Shown here: in pieces, positions 1 to 8,381 of the stretch
How positions within the stretch are numbered: the stretch's first letter is position 1
Layout of the letters: every line of letters starts with the position of its first letter
Origin: an uncultured Cyclobacteriaceae bacterium
GTDB lineage: Bacteria; Bacteroidota; Bacteroidia; Cytophagales; Cyclobacteriaceae
DNA: 40,240 nt
Assembly: GCA_937146645.1 (NCBI GenBank)
Contig: CAKZRQ010000049.1
Span: 1 to 40,240 of the forward strand
Direction: 5' to 3'
Translations under genes and position numbers: made by a program
The notes under the pieces: model-generated
What the model saw: only the letters and a program-made list of their open reading frames with translations
Told to the model about the DNA's origin: nothing
Databases searched by the model: none

Positions 1-73
1 CGAACAGAGAAGTTAAGCCCTGCAGCGCCGATGGTACTGGGGTTACACCCGGGAGAGTAGGTCGCCGCCACAT
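1..73 (+). rRNA. rrf: 5S ribosomal RNA, 3' part (truncated by window edge)
   Basis: The first ~73 bases read as the 3' two thirds of a bacterial 5S rRNA. The CGAACAGAGAAGTTAAGCCC block of helix/loop B-C, the GCGCCGATGGTACTG segment and the GGGAGAGTAGGTCGCCGCC tail are all characteristic. The 5' end, and presumably 16S and 23S rRNA, lie outside the window to the left. The exact 3' end is set by family knowledge, because the pairing 5' strand cannot be seen. A hairpin terminator follows within 10 bases, so this is the end of an rRNA operon transcribed rightwards. Confidence 0.93.
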
Positions 74-79
74 TATTTT

Positions 80-113
80 AAAGCCCTTTGGTTAATCCCA
101 AAGGGCTTTTTTA
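80..113 (+). terminator. Rho-independent terminator of the rRNA operon
   Basis: AAGCCCTTTGG at 81-91 pairs perfectly with CCAAAGGGCTT at 98-108 around a 6-base loop, followed by a run of T to about 112. This is an 11-bp intrinsic terminator directly after the 5S gene. Confidence 0.92.
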
Positions 114-332
114 TTGCCCTCTACTTACCCAACTCACCCAATAGAGGAGCCTTGATGACTACTAGGAGCTTCACTTTATTACTAGCCTCAGTCTATCCAG
201 ACGGAGGTTTTTTTGCGCCTTGCCTTAAGTTTTCGATCTCTGAATCTGATATGACTTTTATCAGTTTTTGTTCAAGCTTTGGTCAACAGCTAGAAACTGA
301 TCCGAGACTAGTTTTGGATAAAATAGTTTCTC

Positions 333-959
333 ATGCAGGTCAAACCAAGCTACGTATCCCAATTTGAATTACCAGATGTTCTGCTTAAGGAGACCTATTG
401 TGAAATTCTAGAGCCTACTTTCTTACCAGGTGGAAGTAATAATAAGGATTGCTATCAGGGAGGAGATCCCAGTCTCATTACCGTAGATCTTAATAAAACT
501 CTTGATTGGTTACATGATCACCCTATTCCAAAGCCATTGGAAAATGAAGTTTGCTCAATACCTGTTTTACTGCATGTAAAGCAATTCTCTACCCAGCATT
601 TGCTTTTTCACTATGACGGGACTCCTCAATCAGCCCGAGTGATCCGTGAGTTTGAAAGTCTTTTTGGAAATCTTATTGGACAATCGAGAGCAACTATCAT
701 TTCTCCATCATTTATTCCAAAATCAAAAATTAAGGAAGAAAGAGAGATTATCCAGTTGATTTCTAAGTCTACCAGAGAGACTAGCTTTATCAAGTTCAAC
801 TTCCAACGAATCGGTGATTTTTGGTCATATGCTGTAAAGAAAGATTGTACTCTTTTTGTCACCACAAAGAACTATCAGGCTGATCTAGCCAAGGTTCTAT
901 TTCATTTCTATAAGGGTGAAATGTGGAGTGACAAGCTATCTTTTTACCTCACTGTTTAA
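333..959 (+). CDS. Hypothetical protein, weakly universal-stress-protein-like C-terminal half
   Basis: A 208-residue protein I do not recognise with confidence. There is no signal peptide or membrane segment. The first ~90 residues have no motif I can name. From about residue 90 the pattern LLFHYDGTPQSARVIREFESLFG followed by alternating beta/alpha predictions resembles the second half of Cytophagales universal stress proteins, where a YDGSP.S.. motif starts the domain, but the Gly-rich nucleotide-binding signature near the C-terminus is absent. The start is ATG 333, because an in-frame stop (TAG, 324-326) lies just upstream. No clear ribosome binding site is visible. It precedes the cbb3 oxidase cluster in the same direction with a 69-base gap, a place where stress proteins are sometimes found. 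Function is unproven. Confidence 0.6.
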   Translation: MQVKPSYVSQFELPDVLLKETYCEILEPTFLPGGSNNKDCYQGGDPSLITVDLNKTLDWLHDHPIPKPLENEVCSIPVLLHVKQFSTQHLLFHYDGTPQSARVIREFESLFGNLIGQSRATIISPSFIPKSKIKEEREIIQLISKSTRETSFIKFNFQRIGDFWSYAVKKDCTLFVTTKNYQADLAKVLFHFYKGEMWSDKLSFYLTV

Positions 960-971
960 TTCATTGATTTA

Positions 972-985
972 GTGAGATTTATCAT
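972..985. promoter_or_regulatory. Possible Crp/FNR-type dyad upstream of ccoI
   Basis: GTGAGATTTATCAT contains TGA-N6-TCA, the core symmetry of the FNR/CRP site TTGAT-N4-ATCAA, with 7 of 10 consensus positions matched. It lies ~44 bases before the ccoI start. A second site of the same kind lies upstream of hemN. Oxygen-responsive control is a reasonable guess for both genes, but the match is weak. Confidence 0.25.
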
Positions 986-1028
986 TCAAAATAAATTCAA
1001 AAAGGCAGAGAGATAGAAGAGGAGATAG

Positions 1029-3458
1029 ATGAGTAGAGAGAATCCAAATATTGTAGAAACTCAATGCTACCACTGTGGTGAGACCTGTGGTGATGATAAA
1101 ATCCGACATGATGAGAAGGATTTTTGCTGTCAAGGCTGCAAGCTTGTCTACGAGGTATTATCGGAAAATGATCTCTGTAATTACTATGAACTAGAGTCTT
1201 TTCCGGGGGAAAGTCAGAAAGCCAAAACAACCAGAGCGAACCGATTTGATTATCTAGACGATCCTGAAGTCGGGCAGAAGCTTCTGGATTTTAAAAATGA
1301 TGCTGAAACGCATTTCACCTTTTATATCCCGTTAATTCATTGTGCTTCCTGTATTTGGCTTCTAGAAAATTTAAATCAGATCAATCAAGGTGTCATTTCT
1401 AGCCGCGTTGATTTTGTTAAGAAGAAGGTACAGATTCGAATCAGCAATGACCGGCTTTCCTTAAAAGAGTTGGTTTTATTGCTGTCAAATCTCGGTTATG
1501 AGCCCAGAATTAATCTCTCCGATCTTGGTAAAAAAGACAGACCAAAGGCAGATAAAAAAACCATTAATCGGCTTGCAGTGGCTGGGTTTTGCTTTGGCAA
1601 CATGATGCTCTTCAGTCTACCTGAGTACTTCTCAGAGAGACAATTACTCGATGAAAGCTTCCAAAGCGTATTTAATTACCTCAATGTATTACTGTCTTTA
1701 CCGATCGTTTTTTACGCTGCGGGTGATTACTACATATCAGCCTGGAATTCTCTGAAGAGAAAAAAGATAAACATGGATGTCCCTATCGTCATGGGGATAA
1801 TTGCTCTTTTCCTTTATTCACTTTGGCAGATTTTCATCCATCAAGAGGCTGGCTATATGGATAGTCTTGGTGGACTTCTTTTCTTCTTACTTCTTGGGAA
1901 GATTTATCAACAGAAGACCTTTGCATCGCTAGAATTTGATAGGGACTACAAAGCTTATTTTCCTGTTTCAGTTACACGATTCAAAAAGGATTCTGAAGAA
2001 GTGATTCCTTTGACCAAGATTAATGTAGGGGACATTCTTTTGGTGAGGGATGAAGAATTGATTCCTGCCGATTGCATTCTGATGGATGAGCAATCTTATG
2101 TGGATTACAGTTTTGTTACTGGCGAAGAGGTCCCTGTGAGAGTTACAAAAGGTGAGTTGATCTATGCTGGTGGAAGATTGAAAGGAAGTCAAGTGATGAT
2201 GACTGTTCAAAAAGCTCCTTCTCAGGGTTATCTCACTGACCTTTGGAACAATGACTCCTTCGAGAAATCAAAAGAATCCGGTCTTGTTCCTTTATCGAAT
2301 AGAGTGAGTGCAGTATTCACATGGTCAGTCCTGTCCATTGCCTTTGCAGCACTGATTTTTTGGTCGTTCACAGATTTCGGAACTGGAGTAAAAGCTTTTG
2401 TATCTGTCTTGATTGTGGCTTGTCCTTGTGCCCTGGCCATGTCCACGCCATTTACCCTTGGAAATACCTTGAGGATTTTTGGTAGGAATAAGCTTTACTT
2501 AAAAAATGCCGGCGTTATCGAGCGAATGGCTGTGTCTGATACCATGGTTTTTGATAAAACTGGTACGCTAACTGACCCAGCCCGAGCAAGTATAAAGTAT
2601 CATGGTCAGGAATTAACCAATGAAAGTAAGAGAATTCTAAAATCCATAGTGGAATACTCGACTCACCCTTTGAGTAATCGAATTAACCAATGGCTAGGTC
2701 AAACTGAAAAGGTAAAACTCGACTTTATTGAGGAAAAGCGAGGCCTTGGTCTCGAGGCTAGTTTCTTGGACCAGAAATTCAAGTTGGGCTCTCAGGAGTT
2801 CACTCAAGTTGAAATTGAAAAGGACTCCCTTAACGGTAACTTGGTTTGCTTCACAGCGGAAGGATTTTTAATTGGCTATTTTGAGATTCAGTCAGGCCTT
2901 CGAAATGAAGCTGAGACCGTGGTAGATGAATTGAGCAAGGAATGTGAAATTCATCTTCTTTCAGGCGATCATTCGCATGAACGAGTGAAATTAAAGCAGC
3001 AGCTACCAGGGATCTCTGAATTTCACTTTAATCAAAGCCCAAAGGACAAGCTTCATCACTTGGGCCAGTTAAAAGCAGATGGATCTAAGTCAATTATGGT
3101 GGGTGATGGGCTCAATGATGCTGGAGCTCTTCAGGAAAGTCATGTTGGAATAGCATTGACTGATGAAGTCAGCCATTTTTCTCCTGCCAGTGATGGGATT
3201 TTAGATGCCAGATCCTTCGGAAGCATACCTAAGTTTTTGGCTTTTTCAAAGTCCACCAAGAATGTCATAAAAGCGAGCTTTGCTTTAAGCATAGCCTATA
3301 ATATTACCGGAATCAGCTTTGCTGTGCAAGGCCTTCTAAGCCCTGTACTCTGTGCCATCCTAATGCCACTAAGTAGTATTTCGGTTGTGCTATTCACTAG
3401 CCTTTCAACCAATGCTATTGCATGGAAACAAGGGCTTTTCAAACTAAAATCGGATTGA
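1029..3458 (+). CDS. ccoI: CcoI/FixI-type copper-translocating P-type ATPase for cbb3 oxidase assembly
   Basis: An 809-residue P1B-type ATPase that supplies copper for the CuB centre of cbb3 oxidase. The N-terminus carries a cysteine-rich metal-binding region (CYHCGETC near residue 13, FCCQGC near 35) typical of the CcoI branch. A ferredoxin-like HMA domain with CASC (residues 105-108) follows, then membrane helices. The CPC ion-path motif is at 465-467, the phosphorylated aspartate is in DKTGTL (D509), and the GDGLND hinge is near 692. The length matches Bacteroidota CcoI. The start ATG 1029 has a good purine-rich ribosome binding site (AGAGGAGAT). It is the first gene of the cco cluster, and its stop is one base before ccoS. 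The position next to ccoS and ccoNO distinguishes it from general copper-export CopA. Confidence 0.93.
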   Translation: MSRENPNIVETQCYHCGETCGDDKIRHDEKDFCCQGCKLVYEVLSENDLCNYYELESFPGESQKAKTTRANRFDYLDDPEVGQKLLDFKNDAETHFTFYIPLIHCASCIWLLENLNQINQGVISSRVDFVKKKVQIRISNDRLSLKELVLLLSNLGYEPRINLSDLGKKDRPKADKKTINRLAVAGFCFGNMMLFSLPEYFSERQLLDESFQSVFNYLNVLLSLPIVFYAAGDYYISAWNSLKRKKINMDVPIVMGIIALFLYSLWQIFIHQEAGYMDSLGGLLFFLLLGKIYQQKTFASLEFDRDYKAYFPVSVTRFKKDSEEVIPLTKINVGDILLVRDEELIPADCILMDEQSYVDYSFVTGEEVPVRVTKGELIYAGGRLKGSQVMMTVQKAPSQGYLTDLWNNDSFEKSKESGLVPLSNRVSAVFTWSVLSIAFAALIFWSFTDFGTGVKAFVSVLIVACPCALAMSTPFTLGNTLRIFGRNKLYLKNAGVIERMAVSDTMVFDKTGTLTDPARASIKYHGQELTNESKRILKSIVEYSTHPLSNRINQWLGQTEKVKLDFIEEKRGLGLEASFLDQKFKLGSQEFTQVEIEKDSLNGNLVCFTAEGFLIGYFEIQSGLRNEAETVVDELSKECEIHLLSGDHSHERVKLKQQLPGISEFHFNQSPKDKLHHLGQLKADGSKSIMVGDGLNDAGALQESHVGIALTDEVSHFSPASDGILDARSFGSIPKFLAFSKSTKNVIKASFALSIAYNITGISFAVQGLLSPVLCAILMPLSSISVVLFTSLSTNAIAWKQGLFKLKSD

Positions 3459-3459
3459 C

Positions 3460-3639
3460 ATGGAGGTGATATTTCTATTGATAGCGATAAGTATGGTGCT
3501 GGCAGTAAGCTTTTTACTCCTCTTTTTTCGAGCAAATAAGGCCGGGCAGTTTGATGATAATCATACGCCAGCCATTCGGATATTATTTGATAATGAACAC
3601 AAACAAAAAGTAAAGAAAGACCAAACAAAAAAAACCTAG
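3460..3639 (+). CDS. ccoS: CcoS, cbb3-type cytochrome oxidase assembly protein
   Basis: A 59-residue protein starting at ATG 3460, one base after the ccoI stop, and ending at TAG 3637-3639. It has one N-terminal transmembrane segment (residues ~3-23, VIFLLIAISMVLAVSFLLLF), then the typical CcoS sequence FFRANKAGQFDD, and a Lys-rich tail. CcoS is a small membrane protein needed for cofactor insertion into cbb3 oxidase and is encoded next to ccoI in many bacteria. The size, the single helix and the position between ccoI and ccoNO all agree. Four bases separate it from ccoNO, so the genes are almost certainly co-transcribed. Confidence 0.9.
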   Translation: MEVIFLLIAISMVLAVSFLLLFFRANKAGQFDDNHTPAIRILFDNEHKQKVKKDQTKKT

Positions 3640-3643
3640 TCCT

Positions 3644-5776
3644 ATGAATGATTCTACTTTAGAGCGGTTTGAATACGACAATAAAATTGTCAAGTATTTC
3701 GGAGCTGCTACTATGATTTGGGGCGTTGTCGGGATGCTCGTCGGGGTAATTGCAGCTACGCAGCTATTCTTGCCAGAGGCCAATCTTGGTAATCCTTACA
3801 CGACTTTCGGAAGGATCCGTCCCTTACACACCAATGCGGTGATTTTCGCCTTTGTGGGTAATGCTATTTTCGCAGGGGTTTATTATTCCATGCCTAGATT
3901 ATTAAAGGCACCAATGTGGAATAAATTCCTTAGCTGGTTCCACTTCTGGGGATGGCAGCTGATTATCCTCTCGGCAGCTATCACGCTACCACTTGGTTTG
4001 ACTACTTCAAAGGAGTATGCCGAGCTTGAGTGGCCTATTGATATTGCCATCGCCTTAGTTTGGGTAGCCTTTGGTGCCAATATGATTGGTACGGTGTTAA
4101 AGAGGAGAGAAAGACATATGTATGTGGCCATTTGGTTCTATTTGGCTTCATTCGTTACTGTGGCAGTTCTCCACATCTTTAATTCACTGGCTCTACCCGT
4201 TGGATTGTTTAAAAGCTATTCAGCTTATGCTGGGGTACAGGATGCACTGGTACAGTGGTGGTACGGTCATAATGCGGTGGCATTTTTCTTGACTACGCCA
4301 TTCCTGGGACTTATGTATTACTATTTGCCGAAGGCGGCAAACAGGCCTGTATATTCCTATAAACTTTCTATCGTCCACTTCTGGGCTCTGATATTTATTT
4401 ATATGTGGGCGGGACCACACCACTTGCTGTACACTTCACTTCCAGAATGGGCTCAGGTCCTTGGGGTAGCGTTTTCGGTGATGCTGATCGCTCCTTCTTG
4501 GGGTGGTATGGTGAATGGTCTTTTGACGCTAAGAGGAGCTTGGGACAAGGTTCGAACTGATCCTGTTTTGAAGTTTATGGTGGTAGCGATTACCGCATAT
4601 GGTATGGCGACATTTGAGGGTCCTATGCTTTCCCTTAAAAATGTGAATGCTATTGCTCACTACACCGATTGGATCGTCGGACACGTCCACATCGGTGGAT
4701 TAGGATGGAATGGATTCCTGACTTTCGGTATGCTTTATTGGCTATGGCCAAAGATGTGGAAGACCAAAATCTATTCTACAAAACTCGCCAACACACACTT
4801 CTGGATGGGAACTTTGGGGATCATCTTCTACGCTCTTCCAATGTATGTTGCGGCTTTGACTCAATTCTTTATGCTTAGAGAATTTGATGAGATGGGAAGA
4901 TTGTCTTATGACAACTTCATCCTTACCGTGATTGAAATTGTTCCGATGTACATGATCAGAGCATTGGGTGGTTTGCTTTACTTAGGTGGTGCGATCGTGA
5001 TGTGCTACAATTTGGTGAAAACTGCTGCTCAAGGTTCATTCCAGGAATCTGAAGAAGACTCTGCACCAGCTTTGGCGAAAGCCTATAATCCTAAAGGAGA
5101 ATTCTGGCACAGAGCATGGGAAAGAAAGCCTGTTTTCTTTACTCTTCTTGCCACCGTCGCAATCCTTATCGGTGGTGCGATCGAGATTATTCCTACCATG
5201 CTTGTTAAATCAAATGTTCCGACCATCAGTTCAGTGAAGCCTTATACACCACTGGAGCTGGAAGGAAGAGATATTTACATAGAAAATGGATGTGTGGGTT
5301 GTCACTCGCAAATGATTCGTCCATTCAGATTTGAGACGGAGCGCTATGGTGAGTATTCTAAGGCAGGTGAGTTTGTGTATGACCGACCATTCCTATGGGG
5401 TTCCAAGCGGACGGGTCCAGACCTTCATAGGATAGGAGGAAAGTATCCAGATAGCTGGCATTACTTCCACATGATGGAGCCTACCCAGATGACCACAGGT
5501 TCTTTAATGCCTCCATATCCATGGATGGCAACTAATGAGAATGACTATTCGGATCTTCCAGCTAAAATTAGAACGCTTCAAAGTCTAGGGGTTCCATACC
5601 CAGAAGGATACGACGAAGAGGCCGTGGCAGAGCTTGAAGCTCAAGCCCAAGAAGTGGTGAGTAACCTGAAGGATGCAGGGATTGAGGTTATGCCGAATAC
5701 TGAAATCGTGGCTTTGATCGCTTATCTGCAGAGATTAGGTACTGATATCAAAGCTCCAACAGCTGATAACCAATAA
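3644..5776 (+). CDS. ccoNO: Cytochrome cbb3 oxidase fused subunits I and II (CcoN-CcoO)
   Basis: A 710-residue fusion of the catalytic and mono-heme cytochrome c subunits of the cbb3 terminal oxidase, which reduces O2 to water at low oxygen. Residues 1 to ~475 are the multi-helix CcoN heme-copper core: RPLHTNAVIFAF and the WWYGHNAVAFFL, GPHH and VGHVHIGG segments hold the heme and CuB histidines. After a linker, HRAWERKPVFF starts the CcoO anchor helix (near 500-520), followed by a periplasmic c-type cytochrome with CVGCH at 550-554 (heme c) and downstream Met-containing PTQMTTGSLMPPYPW for axial ligation. The N-O fusion is known in Bacteroidota. It is followed after 11 bases by ccoQ, and all expected metal ligands appear present. 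Confidence 0.95.
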   Translation: MNDSTLERFEYDNKIVKYFGAATMIWGVVGMLVGVIAATQLFLPEANLGNPYTTFGRIRPLHTNAVIFAFVGNAIFAGVYYSMPRLLKAPMWNKFLSWFHFWGWQLIILSAAITLPLGLTTSKEYAELEWPIDIAIALVWVAFGANMIGTVLKRRERHMYVAIWFYLASFVTVAVLHIFNSLALPVGLFKSYSAYAGVQDALVQWWYGHNAVAFFLTTPFLGLMYYYLPKAANRPVYSYKLSIVHFWALIFIYMWAGPHHLLYTSLPEWAQVLGVAFSVMLIAPSWGGMVNGLLTLRGAWDKVRTDPVLKFMVVAITAYGMATFEGPMLSLKNVNAIAHYTDWIVGHVHIGGLGWNGFLTFGMLYWLWPKMWKTKIYSTKLANTHFWMGTLGIIFYALPMYVAALTQFFMLREFDEMGRLSYDNFILTVIEIVPMYMIRALGGLLYLGGAIVMCYNLVKTAAQGSFQESEEDSAPALAKAYNPKGEFWHRAWERKPVFFTLLATVAILIGGAIEIIPTMLVKSNVPTISSVKPYTPLELEGRDIYIENGCVGCHSQMIRPFRFETERYGEYSKAGEFVYDRPFLWGSKRTGPDLHRIGGKYPDSWHYFHMMEPTQMTTGSLMPPYPWMATNENDYSDLPAKIRTLQSLGVPYPEGYDEEAVAELEAQAQEVVSNLKDAGIEVMPNTEIVALIAYLQRLGTDIKAPTADNQ

Positions 5777-5787
5777 TTGACAAGGCT

Positions 5788-5973
5788 ATGTATAAAGAAG
5801 TATTAAGATCAATCGATAACATAGAAATCTACCCAGTGATTTCCCTTGTCATATTTGTTGCATTCTTCCTTGGAATGTTTGTATGGGTACTCCGAGTACC
5901 AAAAAGCCATATCGAGCATATGGAGAAATTGCCAATTGATGAAGACGATAACTTAAATCCCCAGCAGTCATGA
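5788..5973 (+). CDS. ccoQ: CcoQ-type small subunit of cbb3 oxidase
   Basis: A 61-residue protein with one transmembrane helix (around residues 13-33, IYPVISLVIFVAFFLGMFVW) followed by a short charged tail. The size, the topology and the position between ccoNO and ccoP identify the CcoQ/FixQ class, a single-helix subunit that stabilises the oxidase. Its stop overlaps the ccoP start by four bases, indicating translational coupling. Confidence 0.82.
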   Translation: MYKEVLRSIDNIEIYPVISLVIFVAFFLGMFVWVLRVPKSHIEHMEKLPIDEDDNLNPQQS

Positions 5974-6908
5974 AAAAGAAGTTTTTATCTCTATTTGTAT
6001 TTGTGCTCGCTTTTGTGACCAATTCTTTTGGTCAGGAAGCTTCTGAATCAAGTTTTAGCTATACAGATTTGAGCTCTGATCAGCTGATTTTGATGTCGGT
6101 GCTGGGAGTTCTGGTGATTGTTATCATTTTGCTACTCTTCCAAATGATCTACCTCATGACGTTTATGACTGAGGTGATGAAGAAGGAGAATCCTGAGTAT
6201 GCTAATGAACCAAGCTGGTGGGAGTCCTTCAAAGAGAAGTACGTAACTGGTAAAGAGGATAAAGCCTACAGCAAAGAGGAAGAAGCCAAGTTAATGGCAG
6301 ATCACTCTTATGATGGAATCCAGGAGCTGGACAATTTTATGCCGCCATGGCTTCAATATGTATTCCTGGGTACGGTAATTTTTGCTGTTTCGTATTTCAC
6401 CTATTATACCGTTTTAGGTCTAGGTGAAACTGGAATAGAAGCATACGAAGAAGAGTTAAGACTAGAGGCAATCGCAGAAAAAGAGCGAAACGCCTTAGTC
6501 ACTGAGGTGATTGATGAAACCACAGTGATCTTTGATGAGTCTAGCACCGCATTGACTTCCGGTAAATCCATCTTTGAATCCAACTGCTTTTCTTGCCATG
6601 CCATGGATGGTGGGGGTAGTGTAGGGCCAAACCTTACAGATGATTATTGGATTCATGGAGGTTCTATCTCAGATGTTTATTTGGTTGTGAAGAACGGGGT
6701 TCTGGAAAAAGGAATGACTCCATGGGAGAGTGTCTTGAGTCCAAAGGAGCTTCAGAATGTATCGAGTTATGTTCTTTCATTAAGAGGTACTACTCCGGCT
6801 GCGCCAAAGGATCCCCAGGGCGAATTATACGTGCCCGAGGAAATACCAGAAGAAGTGATGGAAGAAACTCCATCTGATAGTACTGCGGTTGCTACCCCTG
6901 TAGAATAA
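5970..6908 (+). CDS. ccoP: Cytochrome cbb3 oxidase subunit III (CcoP), mono-heme
   Basis: A 312-residue membrane-bound c-type cytochrome that passes electrons to CcoO/CcoN. It has an N-terminal signal-like helix (1-21, ending SFG-Q), a second helix at ~38-66, the MPPWLQYVFLGTVIF anchor region near residue 118, which is the CcoP N-terminal signature, and one cytochrome c domain with CFSCH at 206-210 and a GMTPW methionine-ligand motif. Classical proteobacterial CcoP has two CxxCH motifs; only one is present here and no frameshift is visible, so this is a mono-heme form. The C-terminal ~35 residues are Pro/Glu/Thr-rich. It overlaps ccoQ by four bases. A strong hairpin follows before ccoG. Confidence 0.92.
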   Translation: MKKKFLSLFVFVLAFVTNSFGQEASESSFSYTDLSSDQLILMSVLGVLVIVIILLLFQMIYLMTFMTEVMKKENPEYANEPSWWESFKEKYVTGKEDKAYSKEEEAKLMADHSYDGIQELDNFMPPWLQYVFLGTVIFAVSYFTYYTVLGLGETGIEAYEEELRLEAIAEKERNALVTEVIDETTVIFDESSTALTSGKSIFESNCFSCHAMDGGGSVGPNLTDDYWIHGGSISDVYLVVKNGVLEKGMTPWESVLSPKELQNVSSYVLSLRGTTPAAPKDPQGELYVPEEIPEEVMEETPSDSTAVATPVE

Positions 6909-6915
6909 GTTTAAA

Positions 6916-6938
6916 GCCAGGGAGAGAGCCTCCCTGGC
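6916..6938 (+). other. Intra-operon hairpin between ccoP and ccoG
   Basis: GCCAGGGAG (6916-6924) and CTCCCTGGC (6930-6938) form a perfect 9-bp, GC-rich stem with a 5-base loop in the 48-base ccoP-ccoG gap. There is no T run directly after it, so it is not a standard terminator. It may be a partial attenuator or a 3' mRNA stabiliser that sets the ratio of oxidase subunits to assembly factors. TACTTTTC just downstream (6944-6951) is one base off the Bacteroidota -7 box. Confidence 0.6.
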
Positions 6939-6956
6939 CTAATTACTTTTCAAAAA

Positions 6957-8381
6957 ATGGCTAAGAAAAATCCACATCTTGATCCAGAAATGTTCCGGGA
7001 TGCTCTCGCCACGGTGAGAGAAGATGGAAAACGGAATTGGGTTTACCCCAAAAAGGTATCTGGTATTTTCTATAAATACAGAACCTATGTGTCGTGGATT
7101 CTATTGGCTATTTTATTCGCGGGACCATTTATCCGGATTGATGGAAGACCCTATATGCTCTTCAATATTTTTGAGAGGAAGTTTATCATATTTGGGGCTC
7201 CATTTTGGCCACAGGATACCCACCTCCTGATTTTCCTACTGTTGATTTTCTTTGTTTTTGTTATCCTGTTCACGGTAGTTTTTGGCCGAGTCTGGTGTGG
7301 CTGGGCATGTCCTCAAACCTTGTTCATGGAGATGGTGTTTCGGAAAATCGAATACTGGATTGAAGGGGATGCTAATCAGCAGAGAATCCTTAATGAAAAG
7401 CCTTGGGATCAAGAGAAAATCATAAAGAAGGGAAGTAAAATTCTAATATTCGCAATCTTCTCCTTATTGATTGGACATTTGGTTATGGCTTACCTTATTG
7501 GGATTGATCAGGTGAAGGAAATCGTTACTCAGCCACCAACTGAAAATATGGCGGGTTTCATTGGCCTGATTGCTTTTTCAGGAATTTTCATGTTTGTCTT
7601 TACTTGGTTCCGAGAGCAGGCATGCTTGGTGGTTTGCCCATATGGAAGGCTTCAAGGTGTTCTTTTGGATAATAACTCCATCAATGTCATGTATGACTAT
7701 GTACGAGGTGAGCCTAGAGGACCTATCCGCAAGAATGAGGCACCAATTGATGCCAAGGGAGATTGTGTGGATTGTAACCTTTGTGTTCAGGTATGTCCTA
7801 CGGGTATTGATATTCGGAATGGGGTACAGATGGAATGTGTGAACTGTACAGCCTGTATTGATGCCTGTGATGAAGTGATGGTAAAAGTCGAGCGACCCAA
7901 AGGTCTCATTCGATACGCTTCTGAGAACAGTATTCAAGAGGGCATACAAAAGCTTTTTACAGGAAGAGTAAAAGGCTATGTCGCTGTTCTTGGCGTCCTG
8001 TTAGTGGCGTTTGTTTCTCTGATCGCAACCCGAGAGATTTTGCAGGGAACTGTGACAAGATTCCCAGGGATGACTTACCAGATGCGTGATGATGGTACTG
8101 TTTCTAACCTTTACGAGATCACTTTGATCAATAAGACATTTGAACCACAGGAAGTCAAATTGCAGCCTTTGGTGGAAGGAATGAAGTTAGAGATGCTTGG
8201 CGAAGAGAATTGGGTTTTAGAGCCTCAATCCAAGTATGAGGGAAGATTCTTTCTGGTGAAAGATCAGGATAAGGTAGCGACTATGAATCAGGAAGTTGAG
8301 ATTTCCCTGATACATGGAAATGAGGAGATAGATAAAATGGAGACAAGCTTTATGGCTCCCATGAGCCAAAGCGATAAATAA
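6957..8381 (+). CDS. ccoG: CcoG (FixG/RdxA) ferredoxin-like cbb3 oxidase accessory protein
   Basis: A 474-residue membrane protein with two 4Fe-4S clusters, implicated in reducing Cu(II) for cbb3 assembly. Visible are an N-terminal cytoplasmic part (YRTYVSW), helices near 48-64 and 87-108, the VWCGWACPQTLFME motif near residue 117, two more helices, then a dicluster ferredoxin (CVDCNLCVQVCPTG and CVNCTACIDACD, residues ~268-304). A final helix (~341-358) leads to a periplasmic beta-rich C-terminal domain of the FixG_C type. The length and domain order fit the family. The start ATG 6957 follows an A-rich leader. Its last base is the first base of the ccoH ATG. Confidence 0.94.
   Translation: MAKKNPHLDPEMFRDALATVREDGKRNWVYPKKVSGIFYKYRTYVSWILLAILFAGPFIRIDGRPYMLFNIFERKFIIFGAPFWPQDTHLLIFLLLIFFVFVILFTVVFGRVWCGWACPQTLFMEMVFRKIEYWIEGDANQQRILNEKPWDQEKIIKKGSKILIFAIFSLLIGHLVMAYLIGIDQVKEIVTQPPTENMAGFIGLIAFSGIFMFVFTWFREQACLVVCPYGRLQGVLLDNNSINVMYDYVRGEPRGPIRKNEAPIDAKGDCVDCNLCVQVCPTGIDIRNGVQMECVNCTACIDACDEVMVKVERPKGLIRYASENSIQEGIQKLFTGRVKGYVAVLGVLLVAFVSLIATREILQGTVTRFPGMTYQMRDDGTVSNLYEITLINKTFEPQEVKLQPLVEGMKLEMLGEENWVLEPQSKYEGRFFLVKDQDKVATMNQEVEISLIHGNEEIDKMETSFMAPMSQSDK

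Noticed and set aside
152..367. 71-residue open frame before the 208-residue gene
   Set aside because: No recognisable motif or ribosome binding site, and it overlaps the start of the next frame by 35 bases. Kept only as a possible remnant in a finding.
5970..6908. Frameshift or truncation as the reason for the missing second heme in CcoP
   Set aside because: The frame is continuous, the C-terminal part has the expected methionine motif, and other frames contain no CxxCH remnant that I could see.
7578..7949. 123-residue minus-strand open frame inside ccoG
   Set aside because: It lies wholly within the well-supported ccoG gene and its translation has no family features.
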